The position numbers were made by a program, and so were the translations under genes. Source: Thiomargarita sp. (lineage in GTDB: Bacteria > Pseudomonadota > Gammaproteobacteria > Beggiatoales > Beggiatoaceae). From it: a stretch of DNA of 7,491 nt. The notes under the pieces were generated by a model. The model saw only the letters and a program-made list of their open reading frames with translations, was not told where the DNA came from and made no database searches. The stretch covers positions 1-7,491 of the forward strand of contig DAOVZS010000101.1 in assembly GCA_030635005.1 (NCBI GenBank), in the 5' to 3' direction. How positions within the stretch are numbered: the first letter of the stretch is position 1; each line of letters begins with the position of its first letter. Below, one piece after another: positions 6,793 through 7,491 of this stretch.

Positions 6793-7361
6793 AGAATACA
6801 GTCTTTTATAATATAAAATCCAAGCAATGCATTCATCAAGGCTATTTGAGAACATTTTTTCACATCATTTAATCTAATAGGGGCTGCCACAATTTTATGC
6901 TCTTTGAGTAATCGGGCACGTGTTGTTCCTTTTAATAAGGGGGTTGACGGTGTTATCCATTGATTTTGATACCAAAATGCAATATTAGCGATTGATGTGT
7001 CTGTGATAAATCCTTTTTTAATAATCAGAATATCATCAGCTTGCCCTTTCAATCTAAGCAAACGATTTAAATGTGCTCTATTGATATATTTAAAATTATA
7101 AACAATATCGTCACTTTCTACCATTTGAAATGTTTTAAAATGTCTTGCTTGATATCGACTGTATTCAATTGTATCAATAATTTGAGAATAAATAACCCTA
7201 CATTTATAAATGCCTTGTTGTGTGGGTGCTTTAATCATTTTTTTCAAAGGAATATCATTTTGAAGATTTAATAATATGCGTCTGGAATAGTTGATGCGCT
7301 CTTGATGATATTCTAAGAAGAGGGCATTTCCATTCATTATTTTAATGGTTTCTAAAAGCAT
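6777..7361 (-). CDS. Short fold-type IV PLP enzyme, PabC-like (class IV aminotransferase family)
   Basis: A 194-residue protein resembling the class IV aminotransferase/aminodeoxychorismate lyase family, but much shorter than E. coli PabC (269). Visible signatures: LLETIKI and YHQERINYSR near the start (residues 2-27); CRVIYS with Arg55; the PLP Schiff-base lysine Lys91 in VYNFKYINR; FITDTSIANIAFW (119-130), where the residue that contacts the PLP pyridine nitrogen, normally Glu, appears as Asp121; and LLKGTTRARLL (142-152), a phosphate-binding loop. All parts of the cofactor site seem present, so it is a compact family member rather than a fragment. Likely activity is aminodeoxychorismate lyase (p-aminobenzoate for folate), but an amino acid transaminase or unknown lyase is possible. 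The ATG at 7361 is chosen because an in-frame TAA lies three codons upstream; no Shine-Dalgarno sequence is seen. It seems to be monocistronic within the window. Confidence 0.8.
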   Translation of the reverse strand: MLLETIKIMNGNALFLEYHQERINYSRRILLNLQNDIPLKKMIKAPTQQGIYKCRVIYSQIIDTIEYSRYQARHFKTFQMVESDDIVYNFKYINRAHLNRLLRLKGQADDILIIKKGFITDTSIANIAFWYQNQWITPSTPLLKGTTRARLLKEHKIVAAPIRLNDVKKCSQIALMNALLGFYIIKDCILYPPQ

Positions 7362-7409
7362 AAATGTTTACTTATGGTTTCTATAATTAAAAATAGTTGC
7401 CATTTAGGC

Positions 7410-7437
7410 TTGTAATTTTTGTAAAAGTCTATATATT
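7410..7437 (+). promoter_or_regulatory. Probable sigma-70 promoter of the initiator tRNA
   Basis: TTGTAA (7410-7415, four of six to the -35 consensus), a 16-base spacer and TATATT (7432-7437, five of six to the -10 consensus) lie in front of the tRNA. The predicted start is near 7444, leaving a leader of about 8 bases for 5' processing. The spacing and the gene behind it make this the best promoter in the window. The surrounding 90-base spacer (7362-7451) must also hold the promoter of the class IV enzyme gene on the other strand; none stands out. Confidence 0.55.
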
Positions 7438-7451
7438 TGTATACAAGTTAA

Positions 7452-7491
7452 TGCGAGGTGGAGCAGCATGGCAGCTCGTCGGGCTCATAAC
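7452..7491 (+). tRNA. Initiator tRNA-fMet (CAT), 5' half, cut by the right window edge
   Basis: The last 40 bases match the 5' half of bacterial initiator tRNA. The D arm and loop follow GGTGGAGCAGC..GG.AGCTCG, the anticodon stem begins TCGGG, and the loop is CTCATAA with anticodon CAT at 7486-7488. Initiator hallmarks are visible: A11 (7462) pairs with T24 (7476), where elongators have the reverse type, and the three consecutive G of the anticodon stem (G29-G31, 7481-7483) are present. All four D-stem pairs form. Base 1 is T where E. coli has C; either leaves the mismatch expected of initiators, if A72 is present outside the window. The variable loop, T arm and acceptor 3' strand are not in the window. 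Confidence 0.95.

Noticed and set aside
6804..6818. Perfect inverted repeat TTTTATA-A-TATAAAA near the ubiA/class IV gene junction, considered as a bidirectional terminator
   Set aside because: The stem is purely A-T with a one-base centre, so it would fold weakly, and it lies in the coding part of the class IV gene. Chance in AT-rich DNA is the simpler explanation.
1..7491. Search for CRISPR arrays, insertion sequences, toxin-antitoxin or defence genes, and riboswitches
   Set aside because: Coding density is close to complete with conserved housekeeping genes. No spaced direct repeats, transposase motifs or long structured leaders were seen.

Overview
The window is an ordinary, densely packed chromosomal segment of an AT-rich Gram-negative bacterium. 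The gene order kdsD-kdsC-lptC-lptA-lptB-rpoN-hpf-ptsN, with intact protein motifs, points to a (gamma)proteobacterium. The presence of hprK (HPr kinase/phosphorylase) after ptsN excludes the enteric arrangement. It fits lineages that keep the Ntr-type PTS together with HPr kinase, such as Xanthomonadales, Coxiella-like or Thiotrichales-like gammaproteobacteria and betaproteobacteria. The exact genus cannot be read from this sequence.

Layout: positions 1-5865 hold nine genes on the minus strand, read right to left and almost certainly one operon. kdsD and kdsC make Kdo for LPS. lptC, lptA and lptB form part of the LPS export bridge. rpoN is sigma-54, hpf is the ribosome hibernation factor, ptsN is EIIA-Ntr, and hprK is HPr kinase, cut off by the left edge. 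Junctions are tight: kdsD/kdsC abut, lptC/lptA overlap by 17 bases, lptA/lptB by 4 bases, and ptsN/hprK are 2 bases apart. Most starts lack a recognisable Shine-Dalgarno sequence. Clear ones are seen only before hpf and lptA, so translational coupling is likely elsewhere.

A 66-base divergent spacer (5866-5931) separates kdsD from ubiA on the plus strand. UbiA is the membrane 4-hydroxybenzoate polyprenyltransferase of ubiquinone synthesis. ubiA runs tail to tail into, and overlaps by 16 bases, a minus-strand gene for a short fold-type IV PLP enzyme (PabC-like). Beyond a 90-base spacer, the right edge holds the first 40 bases of a plus-strand initiator tRNA (fMet), preceded by a plausible sigma-70 promoter.

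Together the main operon couples outer-membrane LPS precursor synthesis and export with a sigma-54/nitrogen-PTS regulatory block, a known proteobacterial linkage. I found no mobile element, CRISPR array, riboswitch or convincing novel system. The points worth a second look are small: the atypical class IV enzyme beside ubiA, a hairpin between hpf and ptsN, substitutions in conserved RpoN positions, a palindrome at the tRNA promoter, and the scarcity of Shine-Dalgarno sequences.
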